49,340 nt of DNA from Actinopolyspora lacussalsi subsp. righensis (GTDB taxonomy: Bacteria > Actinomycetota > Actinomycetes > Mycobacteriales > Pseudonocardiaceae). The stretch spans positions 1-49,340 of the forward strand of contig NZ_FPAT01000017.1 of the NCBI RefSeq assembly GCF_900116555.1. Direction: 5' to 3'. The notes beneath the pieces were generated by a model. The model was given only the letters and a program-made list of their open reading frames with translations. It searched no databases and was not told where the DNA came from. Numbering within the stretch: position 1 is the first letter of the stretch; the number at the start of each line of letters is the position of its first letter. The translations under genes and the position numbers were made by a program. Below, in pieces: positions 19,767 through 31,413 of the stretch.

Positions 19767-20792
19767 GTGAGCTTGGCTCAGGAGCGCAACCTGCGGTTGG
19801 TCCGTGCCGACGAGACGGCGGGGCCGCACGTCCGGCTCGGGGACATCCGACTCCGCAACCGGTTGGTGACCTCTTCGAGCATACTCGGCTACGGCGTGGC
19901 CAATTCCAAGCTCATCCCCTACGGCATGAGCCCCGTCTCGCAGTTCGTGCCGCTGGACCGGTTCGGCGCCATAACCACCCGCACGGTCACCGTCGAGCCC
20001 CGCGAGGGCCACTTCACCACCCGCGACGTCTGGCCGCTGCGGGAACTGCCCGGCCTGCTGAAGCGCTACGGCAGGGCGCTGCAGCGGGTCGACGGCGGTT
20101 GGCTCAACGCCTTCGGCTGGTGCAACGTGGGCATCGACTCCTACTTGCGGGACTACTACCCGCGCACTCGCGGGCAGAACACGATCATCTCGGTCGGGGG
20201 ATTCTCCACCGAGGAGTTCACCACGTTGGTGGACAAGATCAACGATGCCGTCCCGGCGGGCGACATCGCGGCGGTGGAGTTCAACGTCTCCTGCCACAAC
20301 GTCAACTTCGACTTCAACGCGATCATCGAATCCGTGCTCGCCGAGGCGGTGCCACGCAGCAACCACCCCGTGATCCTCAAGCTCTCACCGGACTACGACT
20401 ACCTGCAGCACGCCCGGCTGGCCGCGCGGCACGGCGTGTCGGCGTTGACCGCCATCAACACCGTCAAGGGGCTGCGGCTGGATCCGGAGACCGGGAATCC
20501 GCTGCTGGCCAACGGTTTCGGCGGGCTCTCCGGGCGGGCGATCAAACCGGTCGGACTTCGGGTGGTCTCGGAGCTGCGCGATGCCGGTGTGACCCTGCCG
20601 ATCATCGCCACCGGCGGCATCCGCAGCTTCGACGACTGCCGGGAGTACTTCTGGGCCGGTGCCGACGCGGTGAGCCTCGGCAGTGCCGGCTGGTTCGCCA
20701 GCTACCCGGGCTACGCGCTGTCCCCGCTGTACGCGCTGCGCATCAGGGCGCTGCTGCGGCGGATCGAGAACTACCGGCCCCCGAGGCGGTGA
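19767..20792 (+). CDS. pyrD: Dihydroorotate dehydrogenase, class 1-like
   Basis: The 341-residue flavoprotein shows the DHOD barrel pattern: IRLRNRLVTSSSILGYG near the start, VEFNVSCHNVNFD containing the class 1 catalytic cysteine (class 2 enzymes use serine), ILKLSPDYD, NTVKGLRLDPETG, GGLSGRAIKPVGLRVV and the FMN-phosphate loop ATGGIRSFDDC. It oxidises dihydroorotate in pyrimidine synthesis. No PyrK-type partner is in the window, and some sequence features (NVSCHN instead of NVSCPN) are unusual, so a related dehydrogenase is possible. GTG 19767 follows GGGGAGAG; the longer frame upstream runs into repeat DNA and was rejected. Confidence 0.82.
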   Translation: MSLAQERNLRLVRADETAGPHVRLGDIRLRNRLVTSSSILGYGVANSKLIPYGMSPVSQFVPLDRFGAITTRTVTVEPREGHFTTRDVWPLRELPGLLKRYGRALQRVDGGWLNAFGWCNVGIDSYLRDYYPRTRGQNTIISVGGFSTEEFTTLVDKINDAVPAGDIAAVEFNVSCHNVNFDFNAIIESVLAEAVPRSNHPVILKLSPDYDYLQHARLAARHGVSALTAINTVKGLRLDPETGNPLLANGFGGLSGRAIKPVGLRVVSELRDAGVTLPIIATGGIRSFDDCREYFWAGADAVSLGSAGWFASYPGYALSPLYALRIRALLRRIENYRPPRR

Positions 20793-20818
20793 GTTCCGGG
20801 AACCGAGGAGCTCGGGGT

Positions 20819-20847
20819 GGGGCGTGCGCCACGGCGCGAAGTGCCCC
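20819..20847. terminator. GC-rich hairpin between convergent pyrD and an unknown gene
   Basis: GGGGC (20819-20823) pairs with GCCCC (20843-20847) and, inside it, GCGCC (20826-20830) pairs with GGCGC (20833-20837). The position in a 64-nt gap between two gene ends supports a bidirectional terminator. The interior loops make it weaker than a perfect stem. Confidence 0.4.
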
Positions 20848-20856
20848 GCCGTCCCT

Positions 20857-21558
20857 TCAGCACTTGATGTCGGTTCCCGACCACCGCTCGTCGTAGACGA
20901 TGTGTATCTCCTGGTCGTACCGGCCGATTTCCGGCCACCGGATCTCGTTGCAGTAGTGCTTCCTCGGGTTCCACGAGTGCGATCCGGGGCCGTTCTCGGC
21001 GATGTCGAGGAAGTACGTGCTCAGCTCCCGGAAAAGCGGGGCGTTCCCGGTCAGCAGTAGCGTTTCCGCGTGCACGTGCTGCCGCAGTGAGTATCGCTTT
21101 ATCCAGTGGAATTCGAAGGGCTCACTCCCGAATTCCGGAGCATCGCCCGCCGGGAGCTCGGCCGTCTCCGGTCTGCCGTCGTCCAGCCGGGAACGTACCT
21201 CCTTCCAGCGCGAAGGGCGGAACCGCAGGCTGTGATGCAGCAACAGCAGGTCCAGCGGCCTTTCCGCTGTGCTGTGCGGACACTCCTCCCGCCGGAAGCA
21301 TTCCGGCTCGCACCTCGCCGAGGCCGGTGATCGGCTGTTTCGCAGCGGGATGTGCACCAGAGATCGCGGTGATCGCGCGGCCAGCAGCCACGCCACCCCG
21401 ATCCGGTGGGCGGCGCGGGCGTCGAGCCGGATGTCGTACTCCGATGCCGCGGTACTGCACTGACTCAGCACCACGTTCGGCGGCGTGGGTCTGGGTCGGA
21501 TCACCCGGTAGGAGTGCTTGCCGAGCCGCGCTCGGTGCACCGTGATCGGAAGTCGCAT
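20857..21558 (-). CDS. Unrecognised protein
   Basis: This 233-residue protein is not recognised. It begins MRLPITVHRARLGKHSYRVI and has an unusual Cys-rich patch (RCEPECFRREECPHS, near residues 83-97), several His, Trp and Tyr residues, and a C-terminal half (about 150-233) that looks globular and aromatic-rich. There is no signal peptide or membrane segment. ATG 21558 follows a GAGGGA site, and the same frame upstream passes through repeat DNA, so the longer start at 21867 is rejected. It is divergent from uvrC, with a composite repeat in the gap. Confidence 0.6.
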   Translation of the reverse strand: MRLPITVHRARLGKHSYRVIRPRPTPPNVVLSQCSTAASEYDIRLDARAAHRIGVAWLLAARSPRSLVHIPLRNSRSPASARCEPECFRREECPHSTAERPLDLLLLHHSLRFRPSRWKEVRSRLDDGRPETAELPAGDAPEFGSEPFEFHWIKRYSLRQHVHAETLLLTGNAPLFRELSTYFLDIAENGPGSHSWNPRKHYCNEIRWPEIGRYDQEIHIVYDERWSGTDIKC

Positions 21559-21650
21559 CCCGCGAATTCTTCCCTCGATCACGCGCCGTTGTCGCCCCGA
21601 TTTTGGTGGGCACTCCCTCGGCGGAACCTCTCGCGGCCTTCGAACGCCCC

Positions 21651-21672
21651 GGCGATTTCGTGAGAAATCGCC
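21651..21672. repeat. Family B hairpin, perfect 9-bp stem
   Basis: GGCGATTTC (21651-21659) and GAAATCGCC (21664-21672) enclose a GTGA loop. It lies between a detached 17-nt left end of family A (21620-21636) and the full family A copy on the other strand. Confidence 0.78.
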
Positions 21673-21708
21673 GCGCCCTGTCGACGCGGGCCGAACTCCA
21701 ACCACTCC

Positions 21709-21825
21709 CGCAGTCGGCACCGCCGCGGGTTCTCTCGTGGTGCTCTCGCGAGGAAGACCCGACGTGGCGTAGTACCTACTCGATGTCGGGTCTCCCCGCA
21801 GCGAGAGCCCGCGAGAGGTTCCGCC
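21709..21825 (-). repeat. Dispersed repeat family A, copy 4, with a detached inverted end at 21620-21636
   Basis: Read on the minus strand, the copy starts with GGCGGAACCTC (21825 leftwards). In plus coordinates GCTCTCGC (21742-21749) pairs with GCGAGAGC (21801-21808) and AGACCCGAC (21755-21763) with GTCGGGTCT (21785-21793). The sequence GGCGGAACCTCTCGCGG at 21620-21636 is an exact inverted match to 21809-21825. The 355-nt gap 21559-21913 is mostly repeat, between two divergent genes. Confidence 0.8.
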
Positions 21826-21913
21826 ACCCAAACCACCTACGCAAACAGAGTTCGCGCCTCCCAACAACGACCGGCTTGGTCAAGAGGGTGGTGAGCGCAC
21901 GTAGGCTGGGGGA

Positions 21914-24286
21914 GTGGCCGATCCGTCCACCTACCGACCAGCTCCCGGAACCATCCCGGACTCCCCGGGTGTGTACCGCTTCCACGACGGCGATGGCCGT
22001 GTGATCTACGTCGGCAAGGCGAAGAGCCTGCGCAGCAGGCTCTCCTCCTACTTCGCCGATCTCTCCGCGCTGCATCCGCGCACCCGCCAGATGGTGACCA
22101 CCGCCACCGGGGTGCACTGGACCGTGGTCAACACCGAGGTGGAGGCGCTGCAGCTGGAGTACTCCTGGATCAAGGAGTTCGACCCCCGCTTCAACGTCCG
22201 CTACCGCGACGACAAGTCCTACCCGGTGTTGGCGGTCACGCTGCACGAGGAGTTCCCCCGGCTGCACGTCTACCGCGGCCCTCGGCGCAAGGGTGTGCGT
22301 TACTTCGGGCCCTACGCGCACGCCTGGGCGATCCGCGACACCCTCGACACGCTGCTGCGGGTGTTTCCCGCCCGCACCTGCTCCAACAACGTGTTCAAGC
22401 GCCACGCCCAGATGGGCAGGCCCTGCCTGCTCGGCTACATCGACAAGTGCTCGGCCCCCTGCGTGGGCAGGGTGGAGGCCGACGAGCACCGCCGCATCGT
22501 GGAAGAGTTCTGCGACTTCCTGACCGGCCGCACCGACGCGATCACGCGCAGGCTGCGGGAGCGGATGGAGCAGGCCTCCGAACAGCTGGACTTCGAGCGT
22601 GCCGCGAGGCTGCGCGACGACCTGGAGGCGTTGCGCCGCGCGATGGAGAAGCAGGCCGTGGTGCTCGGTGACGGCACCGACGCCGACGTGGCGGCCTTCG
22701 CCGAGGACGAGCTCGCCGCCGCGGTGCAGGTGTTCCACGTGCGTGGCGGTCGGGTGCGCGGCCAGCGCGGCTGGGTCATCGACAAGGCGGAGCGCACCGA
22801 GACTCCCGAGTTGGTCGAACAGTTCCTCACTCAGTTCTACGGCGAGCAGGCCGCGCTGGCCGATCAGGCGGACGCGGGCGGCACCCCGGTGCCCCGCGAG
22901 GTGCTGGTCCCCGAGCTGCCGGAGGATTCCGAGGCGGTGGCGCAGTGGCTCGGGAGGTTGCGGGGCAGCAAGGTCGGACTGCGTGTCCCGCAGCGGGGTG
23001 ACAAGCGAACGTTGCTGGAGACGGTGCGCGCCAACGCGCAGGAGGCGTTCAAGCAGTACAAGTTGCGCAGGGCTGGTGACATCAACGCCCGATCGGCCGC
23101 GTTGCAGGAGTTGCAGGAGTCGCTCGGGCTGGACAGCGCGCCGCTGCGGATCGAGTGCGTGGACGTCAGCCACGTGCAGGGCAGCGATGTGGTCGCCTCA
23201 CTGGTCGTCTTCGAGGACGGGGTGGCGCGCAAGTCCGAGTACCGTCGGTTCTCCGTGCGGGGTGGCGGAGACGGCGGGGACACCGCCGCCATGGCCGAGG
23301 TGGTTCGACGCAGGTTCAACCGGTACCTGCGCGAGACCGGCGCCGAACAGTCCGAGCGGGTACCTGCCTCTTCGGGGGAGGCAGGCGATGCGGGCGCTGT
23401 CGCCGCGGCGGGCACCGTCGTGGACGCGGGCACCGTCGCGGGTGGGGTGAGCGACGGTGCCGAGGTCGGTGACGGCACCGGTGGGAGCGACGGCACGGGG
23501 GCGAGCGTGGTGCTCGATTCCGCCGGGAGCGAGCAGCCCCCGGGAGTGGATCCCGAGACCGGCAGGCCCCGCAAGTTCGCCTACCCGCCCAACCTGCTGG
23601 TGGTCGACGGTGGGGCGCCGCAGGTCAACGCCGCCGCCGATGAGCTGGCCGAGCTCGGTATCACCGATGTCGCCGTCATCGGACTGGCCAAACGCCTGGA
23701 GGAGGTCTGGCTGCCCGCCGAACCGGAACCGCTGGTCCTCTCCCGCACCAGCGAGGCGCTCTACCTGCTGCAGCGGGTCCGGGACGAGGCGCACCGGTTC
23801 GCGGTCGCCTACCACCGCAAGCAGCGCTCCAAGCGGATGACCGACTCCGAGCTGGACGCCGTGCCGGGGTTGGGGCAGGTCAAGAAGAAGGCGTTGCTCA
23901 AGCACTTCGGCTCGCTGCGCAAGATCCGGGCTGCCACGATCGAGGAGATCAGCGCCGTACCGGGTTTCGGCAGGCGAACGGCCGAGGCGGTGCACGGCGC
24001 GTTGTCCGGTGCGGCGGGGACCGGAGCCGCGTCGGACGCGGCGGGGTCGGATGCGGCGGAGTCGAACACGGCGGGAGCGGATGTAGCGGGATCGGATGTA
24101 TCGGGGGCCGAAACCGCGGCGAACGAAGCCACCGGAACCGGGTCCACGGGGAAGGTGGACGAGCCGTCGGATCTCGACGGCTCACAGGGAAGGAACATTT
24201 CCAGCACCGTCGCGGAACCGACGGACGGCGTCCGGAGATCCGAATCGGACGCCACGAGGGACGGCGACGGTACCGCAGGGGGTTGA
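21914..24286 (+). CDS. uvrC: Excinuclease ABC subunit C
   Basis: The 790-residue protein starts with the GIY-YIG nuclease domain ([20 protein letters not shown]), then a UVR segment ([17 protein letters not shown]), the RNase H-like C-terminal nuclease domain ([24 protein letters not shown]) and tandem helix-hairpin-helix motifs ([30 protein letters not shown]). UvrC cuts both sides of DNA lesions with UvrAB. It is about 100-170 residues longer than usual: an 80-residue Gly/Ala/Asp/Val-rich insert sits at about 476-555 and a 90-residue low-complexity tail at about 697-790. The GTG start lies six bases after TAGGCT at 21902-21907, so the transcript may be leaderless. Confidence 0.95.
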   Translation: MADPSTYRPAPGTIPDSPGVYRFHDGDGRVIYVGKAKSLRSRLSSYFADLSALHPRTRQMVTTATGVHWTVVNTEVEALQLEYSWIKEFDPRFNVRYRDDKSYPVLAVTLHEEFPRLHVYRGPRRKGVRYFGPYAHAWAIRDTLDTLLRVFPARTCSNNVFKRHAQMGRPCLLGYIDKCSAPCVGRVEADEHRRIVEEFCDFLTGRTDAITRRLRERMEQASEQLDFERAARLRDDLEALRRAMEKQAVVLGDGTDADVAAFAEDELAAAVQVFHVRGGRVRGQRGWVIDKAERTETPELVEQFLTQFYGEQAALADQADAGGTPVPREVLVPELPEDSEAVAQWLGRLRGSKVGLRVPQRGDKRTLLETVRANAQEAFKQYKLRRAGDINARSAALQELQESLGLDSAPLRIECVDVSHVQGSDVVASLVVFEDGVARKSEYRRFSVRGGGDGGDTAAMAEVVRRRFNRYLRETGAEQSERVPASSGEAGDAGAVAAAGTVVDAGTVAGGVSDGAEVGDGTGGSDGTGASVVLDSAGSEQPPGVDPETGRPRKFAYPPNLLVVDGGAPQVNAAADELAELGITDVAVIGLAKRLEEVWLPAEPEPLVLSRTSEALYLLQRVRDEAHRFAVAYHRKQRSKRMTDSELDAVPGLGQVKKKALLKHFGSLRKIRAATIEEISAVPGFGRRTAEAVHGALSGAAGTGAASDAAGSDAAESNTAGADVAGSDVSGAETAANEATGTGSTGKVDEPSDLDGSQGRNISSTVAEPTDGVRRSESDATRDGDGTAGG

Positions 24287-24289
24287 ACA

Positions 24290-25168
24290 GTGACCGAAGA
24301 ACACGGCGGCATCGAGGTGGCGGTCGTCAGCGGCTTGTCCGGGGCGGGCCGCAGCACCGCCGCGAAGTGCCTGGAGGATCTGGGCTGGTTCGTGGTGGAC
24401 AACCTGCCACCCGAACTGATCTCGACCATGGTCGAACTCGGTGCGCGTTCCAGCGACGCCATAACCCGGGTGGCCGTGGTCATGGATGTCCGCAGCCGGG
24501 CGTTCACCGAGGATCTCGGTTCGGTGATCAAGGATCTCGACGCGCGGGGCTACAAGCCGAAAGTGCTGTTCCTCGAAGCCACCGACGAGGTGCTGGTCCG
24601 CCGGTTCGAACAGGTCCGGCGTGGTCATCCGCTGCAGGGGCAGGGCAGACTCGCCGACGGCATCGCCGCCGAGCGTTCGCTGCTGTCCAAGCTCCGTGCC
24701 GAGGCCGATCTCGTGCTGGACACCACGGGGTTGTCGGTGCACCAGCTGCGGACCAAGATCGAGGACGCGTTCGGCACCGAGGCGGGGACCAGAACGCAGG
24801 TGACCGTGCTGTCCTTCGGTTACAAGTACGGCCTGCCGATGGACGCCGATCTGGTCATGGACTGCCGGTTCCTGCCCAACCCGTTCTGGATACCCGAGTT
24901 GCGCGAGTTCAACGGCAACGACGACGAGGTGCGCAACTACGTGCTGGGGCAGGAAGGGGCTGAGGAGTTCCTCGACAACTACCAGCGGTTGTTGCGGCTG
25001 GTGGGGACCGGCTACCAGCGCGAGGGCAAGCGTTACCTGACCCTGGCGATGGGCTGCACCGGTGGCAAGCACCGCAGCGTGGTGCTCACCGAGGAGCTGG
25101 CCCGACGACTTTCCGAGGACGACGGGATGACCGTCAAGACGGTACATCGTGATCTGGGACGCGAGTGA
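24290..25168 (+). CDS. rapZ: RNase adapter / nucleotide-binding protein RapZ
   Basis: The 292-residue protein has the P-loop-like GLSGAGRSTAAK near the N-terminus, with Arg in place of the usual Lys, as is common in this family. It also has FVVDNLPPELI, RRFEQVRRGHPLQ and the C-terminal GCTGGKHRSVVLTEEL segment. RapZ binds GlcN6P and nucleotides and in Enterobacteria guides RNase E to small RNAs; its role in actinobacteria is less clear. It begins three bases after uvrC and precedes yvcK and whiA, the usual cluster. Confidence 0.93.
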   Translation: MTEEHGGIEVAVVSGLSGAGRSTAAKCLEDLGWFVVDNLPPELISTMVELGARSSDAITRVAVVMDVRSRAFTEDLGSVIKDLDARGYKPKVLFLEATDEVLVRRFEQVRRGHPLQGQGRLADGIAAERSLLSKLRAEADLVLDTTGLSVHQLRTKIEDAFGTEAGTRTQVTVLSFGYKYGLPMDADLVMDCRFLPNPFWIPELREFNGNDDEVRNYVLGQEGAEEFLDNYQRLLRLVGTGYQREGKRYLTLAMGCTGGKHRSVVLTEELARRLSEDDGMTVKTVHRDLGRE

Positions 25169-25407
25169 GCGTCTCACCGCGGTCGCCTCCCGGTTGCCCG
25201 ACCCGGTCGGGGTCGGGGACGTTTCGGGGATCACGTCCCGGGCGATGAGCACGCCACACCTTGCCGTTTCGGGTGTAGTTGTCTCGTGTGTCGCTCTCTC
25301 GTATATCACCCGATCGTGATCCGCAGTGAAGCGCTCGGCGTGGCCCGCGAACCCGGTCCACCACCGGGTTCCCGATCGGATTCGTCCGACGGTGTGAAGG
25401 GAGCAGC

Positions 25408-26406
25408 GTGGAGACCATTGATACGACCACGTGGCCGGACCGGCCGCGAGCCGTCGCCCTCGGGGGCGGACGGGGGCTGCAGGTGAGCCTCGCCGCGTTG
25501 CGGCGGATAACCACCGACATCACGGCCGTGGTGACCGTCGCCGACGACGGTGGTTCCTCGGGCAGGTTGCGTCGCGAGCTCGGCATGCTGCCACCGGGTG
25601 ATCTCCGCAAGGCGCTCTCGGCGCTGGCGGCCGACTCCGGGACGGGTCACACCTGGGCGCGGCTGTTCGAGCACCGCTTCGGTGGCAACGGCGCGCTGGC
25701 GGGGCACGCGGTCGGCAATCTGCTGTTCGCGGGGTTGTTGGATGTGCTGGGCGATCCGATAGCCGTGCTGGACGAGGCGTGCCGATTGCTGGATGTCCAG
25801 GGGCGCGTGCTGCCGATGTCCGCGGAGCCGCTGGACATGGAGGCGGATGTCACCGGGCTGGACGAGGATCCCGCCGCGGTGCGCACGATCCGGGGGCAGG
25901 TGGCCATCGCCAGTACTCCGGGCCGAGTTCGCCGGGTTCGGCTCAACGCGGTCAACGGGCAGCCGTACGAACCGCGTGCCGCTCCCGAGGCGGTTCGTGC
26001 GGTGCTGGACGCCGACGTGGTGCTGCTGGGACCCGGTTCCTGGTTCACCAGCGTGCTGCCGCACCTGCTGGTTCCCGAGCTGCGCGACGCCTTGGTCAAC
26101 ACTTCTGCTCAGCGGATCGTGGTACTCAATCTTGTCCCGCAACCGGGTGAAACAGCGGACTTCTCACCGGAACAACATCTGGACGTGATCTCCGAACACG
26201 AGCCAAAACTGCGGGTAGACGCGGTATTGGCCGATTCGGAAGCGGTACCGACGCCCGATCGGCTTCGTGCTGCGGCAACCGGACTTGGTGCGCAGACTTT
26301 GCTTGATCGAGTCGCTGCCGCACCCGGTTCGGCGAAACACGAACCGGATGCTCTCGCGGCGAGTCTGAAAGCCGCACTGGAGAGGAGGACGGACCGGTGG
26401 CTATGA
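25408..26406 (+). CDS. yvcK: Gluconeogenesis factor YvcK family protein (CofD-like fold)
   Basis: The 332-residue protein shows the CofD-like pattern [41 protein letters not shown], and the LNAVNG and [16 protein letters not shown] segments. YvcK proteins bind UDP-GlcNAc and link carbon supply to cell-wall synthesis; the name reflects this rather than a proven enzyme activity. A GTG start follows GAAGGGAGC. The 239-nt gap after rapZ holds AT-richer sequence near 25265-25310 that could carry its own promoter. The end overlaps whiA. Confidence 0.93.
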   Translation: METIDTTTWPDRPRAVALGGGRGLQVSLAALRRITTDITAVVTVADDGGSSGRLRRELGMLPPGDLRKALSALAADSGTGHTWARLFEHRFGGNGALAGHAVGNLLFAGLLDVLGDPIAVLDEACRLLDVQGRVLPMSAEPLDMEADVTGLDEDPAAVRTIRGQVAIASTPGRVRRVRLNAVNGQPYEPRAAPEAVRAVLDADVVLLGPGSWFTSVLPHLLVPELRDALVNTSAQRIVVLNLVPQPGETADFSPEQHLDVISEHEPKLRVDAVLADSEAVPTPDRLRAAATGLGAQTLLDRVAAAPGSAKHEPDALAASLKAALERRTDRWL

Positions 26407-27413
26407 CCGCGGCGGTCAAAGACGAACTGAGCAGGTTGCCGACGACCAAGGCGTGCTGCCGCAGAGCCGAGGTGTCCTCGCTGCTGCGTTTCGCGGGCGG
26501 GCTGCACCTCGTCGGCGGGCGTGTGGTGGTGGAGGCCGAACTCGACTCCGGCTCCACCGCGCGCAGGTTGCGGCGCGAGCTGCACGAGCTCTACGGCTAT
26601 CACTCCGATGTGCACGTGATCACCTCCGGTGGACTCCGCAAGGGAACCCGCTACGTGGTGCGTGTCGTACGCGACGGTGAAGGACTGGCCCGGCAGACCG
26701 GGTTGCTCGACCCGCGTGGCCGCCCGGTGCGGGGACTGCCCTCGCACGTGGTCTCGGGCGGCGTGTGCGACGCGGAGTCCGCCTGGCGGGGTGCGTTCCT
26801 GGCGCACGGCTCGCTGACCGAACCCGGCCGCTCCTCGGCGATGGAGGTCACCTGCCCCGGTCCGGAGGCCGCGTTGGCACTGGTCGGGGCGGCCCGTCGA
26901 CTCGAGGTCCAGGCGCGCTCCCGCGAGGTGCGCGGCACCGACCGGGTCGTGGTCCGCGACGGCGACGCCATCGGGGCGCTGCTCACCCGGCTCGGCGCGC
27001 ACAACAGCGTGATGACCTGGGAGGAGCGGCGAGTGCGCCGCGAGGTGCGCGCCACGGCCAACCGACTGGCCAATTTCGACGACGCCAACCTGCGGCGTTC
27101 CGCGCGTGCCGCCGTGGCCTCGGCCGCGCGGGTGGAACGCGGCCTGGAGCTGCTCGGCAGCTCCGTTCCGGAACACCTGCTGGTGGCGGGCAGGCTCCGG
27201 CTCGCGCACCGGCAGGCGTCGTTGGAGGAGCTCGGTCAGCTCGCCGATCCGCCGATGACCAAGGACGCCGTGGCCGGTCGGATCCGGCGACTGCTGGCGA
27301 TGGCCGACAAACGGGCCAGGGAGCTGAACCTGCCCGACACCGAGTCGGCGGTGACCACCGAACTTTTGGAGTCCGGTGTGGATGGAATGCTCCGCGAGGA
27401 ACAGCACGACTGA
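26397..27413 (+). CDS. whiA: Sporulation/cell-division transcription regulator WhiA
   Basis: The 338-residue protein starts [15 protein letters not shown] and contains the LAGLIDADG-like domain ([17 protein letters not shown] through about residue 220) and the C-terminal helix-turn-helix ([29 protein letters not shown]). In Streptomyces WhiA acts with WhiB to switch on division genes during sporulation. The GTG at 26397 follows GGAGGAC; an ATG at 26403 would overlap the yvcK stop as ATGA and is the alternative. Its presence supports a filamentous or sporulating actinomycete, although it is widespread in Gram-positives. Confidence 0.95.
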   Translation: MAMTAAVKDELSRLPTTKACCRRAEVSSLLRFAGGLHLVGGRVVVEAELDSGSTARRLRRELHELYGYHSDVHVITSGGLRKGTRYVVRVVRDGEGLARQTGLLDPRGRPVRGLPSHVVSGGVCDAESAWRGAFLAHGSLTEPGRSSAMEVTCPGPEAALALVGAARRLEVQARSREVRGTDRVVVRDGDAIGALLTRLGAHNSVMTWEERRVRREVRATANRLANFDDANLRRSARAAVASAARVERGLELLGSSVPEHLLVAGRLRLAHRQASLEELGQLADPPMTKDAVAGRIRRLLAMADKRARELNLPDTESAVTTELLESGVDGMLREEQHD

Positions 27414-29006
<1,593 letters not shown>

Positions 29007-29014
29007 TCTCCATC

Positions 29015-29042
29015 GGCCCCCGGGCGACGCCGCCCGGGGGCC
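29015..29042 (+). terminator. Perfect 12-bp hairpin between gap and pgk
   Basis: GGCCCCCGGGCG (29015-29026) and CGCCCGGGGGCC (29031-29042) enclose a 4-nt ACGC loop, starting nine bases after the gap stop. The following bases (GAATTGTCCC) are only weakly T-rich. It may be a partial terminator or a 3' stabiliser or processing site setting gap above pgk-tpiA levels. Confidence 0.6.
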
Positions 29043-29105
29043 GAATTGTCCCATCACCCCTTGTGACCCCTCACATCTTGTGATTCCCGGCGAGGAGCAA
29101 CAGGC

Positions 29106-30308
29106 TTGAAGAATCTCGACGACTTGCTCGGCGAGGGGGTTCGGGGCAGGTACGTCCTGGTGCGTGCCGACCTGAACGTCCCGCTGGACGGCGAAACCAT
29201 CACCGACGACGGCCGGGTTCGGGCCGCCCTGCCGACGATCGAGAAGTTGACCGGCGCGGGCGCCCGCGTGGTGCTCACCGCGCATCTCGGCAGGCCGGAC
29301 GGCGCTCCGGATTCCCGCTACACGCTCGCCCCGGTGGCGCGCAGGCTCGGTGAGCTGCTGGGCTCCGAGGTCGCCCTGGCCGAGGACGTGGTCGGTACCT
29401 CGGCGCACCAGGTGGTCGGCGGACTGGCCGACGGCGGCGTCGCGGTACTGCAGAACGTGCGCTTCGACCCGCGTGAGACCAGCAAGGACGACGCCGAGCG
29501 CGGTCAACTCGCCGACGCGCTGGTCGAGCTGGTCGGAACCGGCGCCGCCTTCGTCTCGGACGGTTTCGGAGTGGTGCACCGCAAGCAGGCCTCGGTCTAC
29601 GACCTCGCCACCAGGCTGCCCGCCTACGCCGGTGGGCTGGTGCTCAGCGAGGTCGAGGTGCTGCGCACCCTGACCGGCGACCCGCGCAGGCCCTACGTGG
29701 TGGTGCTCGGCGGCTCCAAGGTCTCCGACAAACTCGGCGTCATCAACGCACTGCTGCCCAAGGTGGACCAGCTGGTCATCGGCGGCGGCATGGCCTACAC
29801 CTTCCTCGCCGCCATGGGCAACTCGGTGGGTGACTCGCTGCTGCAGCAGGACCAGATCGCCACGACGAAGCAGCTGCTCGACGAGCACGGTGACAAGCTG
29901 GTGCTGCCGCTCGACATCGTGGCCGCCGACCGGTTCGCAGCCGACGCGAACACGCAGGTCGTGCCGTCCGACGCCATCCCGCAGGGCTGGCAGGGCCTGG
30001 ACATCGGCCCGCGCACCGTGGAGCGCTATGCCGAGATCCTCGGCTCGGCCGCGACGGTGTTCTGGAACGGTCCCGCCGGTGTGTTCGAGTTCCCCGCCTT
30101 CGCCGAGGGAACCAGGGGCGTCGCGCGCGCCATCGCCGACTCCGACGCGTTCAGCGTCGTGGGTGGCGGCGACTCCGCCGCCGCGGTTCGCACGCTCGGG
30201 CTGGACGAGCAGCGGTTTTCGCACATCTCCACCGGTGGTGGGGCTTCGCTGGAGTTCCTGGAGGGCAAGGACCTGCCGGGAGTGGCCGTACTGGAGGACA
30301 GGGCATGA
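29106..30308 (+). CDS. pgk: Phosphoglycerate kinase
   Basis: The 400-residue protein has [13 protein letters not shown] near the N-terminus, the HLGRPDG substrate segment, [27 protein letters not shown] and the C-terminal nucleotide region [18 protein letters not shown] and [19 protein letters not shown]. It makes ATP from 1,3-bisphosphoglycerate. The start is a TTG with a GAGGAG site about 10 nt upstream. The stop overlaps tpiA in ATGA at 30305-30308. Confidence 0.96.
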   Translation: MKNLDDLLGEGVRGRYVLVRADLNVPLDGETITDDGRVRAALPTIEKLTGAGARVVLTAHLGRPDGAPDSRYTLAPVARRLGELLGSEVALAEDVVGTSAHQVVGGLADGGVAVLQNVRFDPRETSKDDAERGQLADALVELVGTGAAFVSDGFGVVHRKQASVYDLATRLPAYAGGLVLSEVEVLRTLTGDPRRPYVVVLGGSKVSDKLGVINALLPKVDQLVIGGGMAYTFLAAMGNSVGDSLLQQDQIATTKQLLDEHGDKLVLPLDIVAADRFAADANTQVVPSDAIPQGWQGLDIGPRTVERYAEILGSAATVFWNGPAGVFEFPAFAEGTRGVARAIADSDAFSVVGGGDSAAAVRTLGLDEQRFSHISTGGGASLEFLEGKDLPGVAVLEDRA

Positions 30309-31096
30309 GCAAGTCCAGGCAGCCGCTGCTGGCGGGCAACTGGAAGATGAACCTCAACCACCTCGAAGCGATCGCGCTGGTGCAGAAGATCGCCTTCGCC
30401 CTGCCGGAGAAGTACTTCGACAAGGTCGAGGTGGCCGTGATCCCGCCGTTCACCGATCTGCGCAGCGTGCAGACCCTGATCGACGGTGACAAGCTGCTGC
30501 TGCGGCACGGTGCGCAGGACGTTTCGCAGCACGACTCCGGTGCCTACACCGGTGACGTGTCGGCCCCCATGCTGGCCAAGCTCGGCTGCGACTACGTCGT
30601 CGTCGGCCACTCGGAGCGCCGCGAGCACCACGGCGAGACCGACGAGCTGATCAACCGCAAGGTCCGCGCCGTCCTCAAGCACGAGATGTCGCCCATCCTG
30701 TGCGTCGGTGAGGGCTCCGAGGTGCGCGAGGCGGGCGACCACGTCTCGTACTGCACGAACCAGCTCATCGAGGGGCTCAAGGGGCTCAAGCAGGAGCAGG
30801 TGCGGCGCGCGGTGATCGCCTACGAGCCGGTCTGGGCGATCGGCACCGGCAAGGTGGCCACCGCCGAGGACGCCCAGGAGGTCTGCGGGGCGCTGCGGGC
30901 CGCGCTGACCGACAAGTACGGCGCCGAGATCGCCGAGGAGGTGCGCGTGCTCTACGGCGGTTCGGTCAAGTCCAGCAACATCGCCGATCTGGTCGGCCGG
31001 GACGACGTGGACGGCGCGCTGGTCGGCGGTGCCAGCCTCAACGGTGACGAGTTCGCGAAGATGAGCGCGTTGGCCGCCGGTGGGCCGCTACCCTGA
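30305..31096 (+). CDS. tpiA: Triosephosphate isomerase
   Basis: The 263-residue TIM barrel has the N-terminal [11 protein letters not shown] with the catalytic Lys, [13 protein letters not shown] with catalytic His, [15 protein letters not shown] with catalytic Glu and the phosphate loop YGGSVKSSN plus LVGGASL. It interconverts dihydroxyacetone phosphate and glyceraldehyde-3-phosphate. Overlap with pgk suggests coupled translation within gap-pgk-tpiA. Confidence 0.97.
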   Translation: MSKSRQPLLAGNWKMNLNHLEAIALVQKIAFALPEKYFDKVEVAVIPPFTDLRSVQTLIDGDKLLLRHGAQDVSQHDSGAYTGDVSAPMLAKLGCDYVVVGHSERREHHGETDELINRKVRAVLKHEMSPILCVGEGSEVREAGDHVSYCTNQLIEGLKGLKQEQVRRAVIAYEPVWAIGTGKVATAEDAQEVCGALRAALTDKYGAEIAEEVRVLYGGSVKSSNIADLVGRDDVDGALVGGASLNGDEFAKMSALAAGGPLP

Positions 31097-31145
31097 ACCC
31101 GTTCCCGTGGAAATTCGTCCGGTCGGTTTTCGTGCGGGCTCGCTT

Positions 31146-31263
31146 GGCGGAACCTCCCGCTGGCTCTCGCTCCGGGAGGCCCGACATCGGGTAGTAACTA
31201 CACAACGTCGGGCCTTCCTCGCGAGAGCGCGACGCGGGAGAACCCGCGGCGGTGCTGGTTGCG
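31146..31263 (+). repeat. Dispersed repeat family A, copy 3
   Basis: GCTCTCGC (31163-31170) pairs with GCGAGAGC (31221-31228) and GGCCCGAC (31178-31185) with GTCGGGCC (31207-31214) around GTAG-TAA-CTAC. The 317-nt gap 31097-31413 between tpiA and secG holds this copy and, near 31377-31382, a TAGGCT that could be the secG -10 element. Confidence 0.8.
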
Positions 31264-31413
31264 AGAGCGGTTGTTCGACAGCTGGAATGCCGAGGAACCG
31301 GTGGAATGCCGAGCCGGCGGATGTAAATCGAGAGCCTACGATGCCAACGGTGGTCCACGACGGCGAGTCGGTTCGGTAGGCTTGTCACGAACCGTGGTGC
31401 GAACGAGGACGTT

